Source: CAYLNK01 sp964384675 (GTDB taxonomy: Bacteria > Acidobacteriota > Thermoanaerobaculia > UBA5066). From it: 7,130 nt of DNA. Positions 6,361 through 7,130 of this stretch are shown one piece after another. The notes beneath the pieces are model-generated. The model did not search any database, was not told the DNA's origin, and saw only the letters and a program-made list of their open reading frames with translations. The DNA is taken from NCBI GenBank assembly GCA_964384675.1, contig CAYLNK010000341.1:1-7130 (forward strand), read 5' to 3'. Made by a program: the position numbers and the translations under genes. Numbering within the stretch: the first letter of the stretch is position 1; the number at the start of each line of letters is the position of its first letter.

Positions 6361-6464
6361 GAAGCGAGAGCGTGAGAGCGTGCCGTCGCGCCATCTCCGC
6401 CGGCGGCGCGGCGAGGGCTCGTCGACGGGGTTATCCTTTATCCTTTGGCTCTGACCCCGTTCTG
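6361..6464 (+). repeat. Full repeat unit 2 (104 bp)
   Basis: This unit has the same layout as units 1 and 3 but is one base shorter (GACGGGGTTATCC where the others read GACGGTGGCTATCC), with a few substitutions: GAAGCG for GAGGCG, GCGCCATC for GCGTCATC, GCGAGGG for GCGGGGG. The last change breaks one pair of the inner stem. It is preceded by GGAAGCCGCCGCGG (6344-6357), shared with unit 3 but not unit 1. Confidence 0.85.
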
Positions 6465-6492
6465 ACCCCGCCGTCGGCGCTTGCCCGCGGTC

Positions 6493-6525
6493 TATCCTTT
6501 ATCCTTAGTCCCTGACCCCACTGGT
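6493..6525 (+). repeat. Solo tail module (C) with diverged 3' part
   Basis: TATCCTTTATCCTT is kept, then AGTCCCTGACCCCACTGG replaces TGGCTCTGACCCCGTTCTG. No hairpin module precedes it. It sits 61 bases after the previous C module start. Confidence 0.7.
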
Positions 6526-6560
6526 TCCTTTGACGGGCGAACGCCGCATCTGTGGACCGT

Positions 6561-6657
6561 CAGCTCGCTCGAAATCGGCTTCTCATCTCCATTGCGGGGC
6601 TACACCTACACCCACGACGGTGGTTATCCTTTATCCTTTGGCTCTGACCCCGTTCTG
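6561..6657 (+). repeat. Short-form repeat: 22-bp motif joined to the tail module
   Basis: CAGCTCGCTCGAAATCGG and the 22-bp motif (6583-6604), as at 4491-4530, run through CACGACGGTGG into TATCCTTTATCCTTTGG at 6625. Aligned to the full units, TCATCTCC, GCGGGG(G)CT, CGACGGTGG and the tail all correspond, while the apical GC stem is replaced by ATT. This links the motif near the transposases to the array. Confidence 0.8.
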
Positions 6658-6692
6658 ACCCTCTCCGACGCCGCTGGAAGCCGCCGCGGTTG

Positions 6693-6797
6693 GAGGCGAG
6701 AGCGTGAGAGCGTGCCGTCGCGTCATCTCCGCCGGCGGCGCGGCGGGGGCTCGTCGACGGTGGCTATCCTTTATCCTTTGGCTCTGACCCCGTTCTG
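6693..6797 (+). repeat. Full repeat unit 3 (105 bp) with two-stem hairpin
   Basis: The inner stem is 6727-6734 with 6741-6748 (CTCCGCCG against CGGCGGGG, one G-U) around GCGGCG. The outer stem is 6714-6720 with 6755-6761 (GCCGTCG against CGACGGT, one G-U), and the stems are separated by a symmetric 6x6 internal loop. The tail begins three bases after the outer stem, at 6765. It is followed by a 15-bp tandem duplication (6786-6815). Confidence 0.85.
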
Positions 6798-6830
6798 CCC
6801 GACCCCGTTCTGCCCCTCATGCCCACCGCC

Positions 6831-6865
6831 TATCCTTTATCATTTGGACCTGACCCCGCTGGTCT
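6831..6865 (+). repeat. Terminal solo tail module, diverged
   Basis: TATCCTTTATCATTTGGACC then TGACCCCGCTGG. It closes the array 16 bases before the stop codon of the minus-strand gene. It shares GGACCTGACCCCG with 263-275, probably by chance. Confidence 0.7.
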
Positions 6866-6881
6866 GAGTCAACAGGCCCGG

Positions 6882-7130
6882 TCACCGCGCTACGTCCTTC
6901 GCTCCTGCGCCGGCCTCGGTACCGCCGAAGGACTCTTCCACCAAGGCAATCTCCCGGAGGAGTTCTTCCTCGTCGTCGGAAAGAGCGCCAGTCGTATCCG
7001 TCTCGATGTTCCTGTGGGCAAGCGTCCGTGCTTCCTTCAGTAGCCGACGCCCCTCCTCAAACTCGATACCACGGAGAAGAAGGCATGCTTTCCAGTAAAG
7101 AAGTCTTGAGGACCCCGGGTATCGCACCAG
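6882..7130 (-). CDS. C-terminal end of a TPR-like helical protein (5' partial)
   Basis: On the minus strand the frame is open from the right window edge to a TGA at 6884-6882, giving 82 codons. The start lies outside the window; the GTG at 7127-7125 is probably internal. The pattern RLLYWKACLLLRGIEFEEGRRLLKEARTLAHRN has the W-x2-A-x4-G-x3-EG-x2-LL-x2-A spacing of a tetratricopeptide helix pair. An acidic stretch (LSDDEEELLREIALVEESFGG) and a small-residue tail ending KDVAR follow. TPR proteins act as protein-binding scaffolds; no partner can be named. Codons such as CTT, TCA, AGA, GCA and GGT are much commoner here than in the rest of the window, so it may have a separate origin. It converges on the repeat array. 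Both the TPR reading and the gene call are moderate. Confidence 0.6.
   Translation of the reverse strand: MVRYPGSSRLLYWKACLLLRGIEFEEGRRLLKEARTLAHRNIETDTTGALSDDEEELLREIALVEESFGGTEAGAGAKDVAR

Larger units (their letters stand above)
6225..6865 (+). repeat. Palindromic interspersed repeat array
   Basis: About 640 bases of non-coding DNA are built from shared modules. A = GAGAGCGTGAGAGCGTG; B = TCATCTCC...GGGGGCT with an internal GC hairpin; C = TATCCTTTATCCTTTGG then CTGACCCCG and often TTCTG. Order: A-B-C (6225), A-B-C (6361), C alone (6493), short-B-C (6561), A-B-C (6693), C alone (6831). The C modules begin at 6298, 6432, 6493, 6625, 6765 and 6831. Frames run open through parts of the array, but unit length varies by one base between copies and the peptides are not conserved outside the DNA repeats, so it is not read as coding. 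Confidence 0.85.

Noticed and set aside
6225..6865. CRISPR array
   Set aside because: Repeats are about 105 bp with irregular spacing and modular structure, not 23-47 bp repeats with unique spacers, and there are no cas genes.
6225..6865. Integron attC array
   Set aside because: No RYYYAAC/GTTRRRY core sites and no cassette genes between the hairpins.
6225..6867. Repeat-encoded small protein (RRERESVPSRHL...ILYPLALTPF)
   Set aside because: The peptide recurs only because the DNA repeats; unit 2 is one base shorter, which breaks the frame, and no RBS or consistent start is present.

Overview
The window is very GC-rich (roughly 70% by eye), with G/C-ending codons in its main genes. It looks like an accessory stretch of a high-GC soil or sediment bacterium. 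The transposase type (HTH plus DD(35)E integrase core, C-terminus like GATPAEVF..PPA) recalls copies I associate with Acidobacteriota and similar phyla, but that is a weak recollection and no gene here fixes the taxon.

Left part (1-2080), ordinary genes: the 3' end of an Ala/Arg/Glu-rich coiled-coil protein (to 238); a short, probably 5'-eroded DUF1579-like gene (about 300-647); a GC hairpin terminator (673-694); a promoter-like pair (716-744) placed so that transcription would start at or next to the GTG at 751; and a 428-residue four-helix membrane protein built as two similar halves (751-2037), followed by a second strong hairpin (2054-2080).

Middle part (2225-4530): a type II toxin-antitoxin pair with overlapping genes, a small antitoxin ending in the W-x(3)-DDVYDQL motif (2225-2431) and a MazF/PemK toxin (2409-2636) that loses its C-terminal third. 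Then come about 320 bases of unassigned sequence and a DDE transposase (2954-4293) broken by a -1 frameshift near 3797-3807, so it is probably inactive. It is followed by a 434-base non-coding gap holding two direct copies of a 22-bp motif.

Right part (4728-7130): a second, intact transposase of the same family (4728-6017, 429 aa, D226/D287/E323), in the same direction but clearly diverged from the first. Behind it is an 860-base gene-free tract dominated by a repeat array (6225-6865). Three units of about 105 bp are nearly identical; each has a foldable GC stem-loop followed by a TATCCTTTATCCTTTGG...CTGACCCCG tail. They alternate with a shorter variant and solo tails. The array abuts the 3' end of a minus-strand TPR-like gene (6882-7130, runs off the window) whose codon use is less GC-biased than its neighbours.

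Overall this is an accumulation site for mobile DNA: a decaying TA module, two related IS copies, and a palindromic repeat family whose short form also occurs beside the transposases. The repeat family, its link to the transposase right flanks and its use of two loop sizes are the parts most worth following up.
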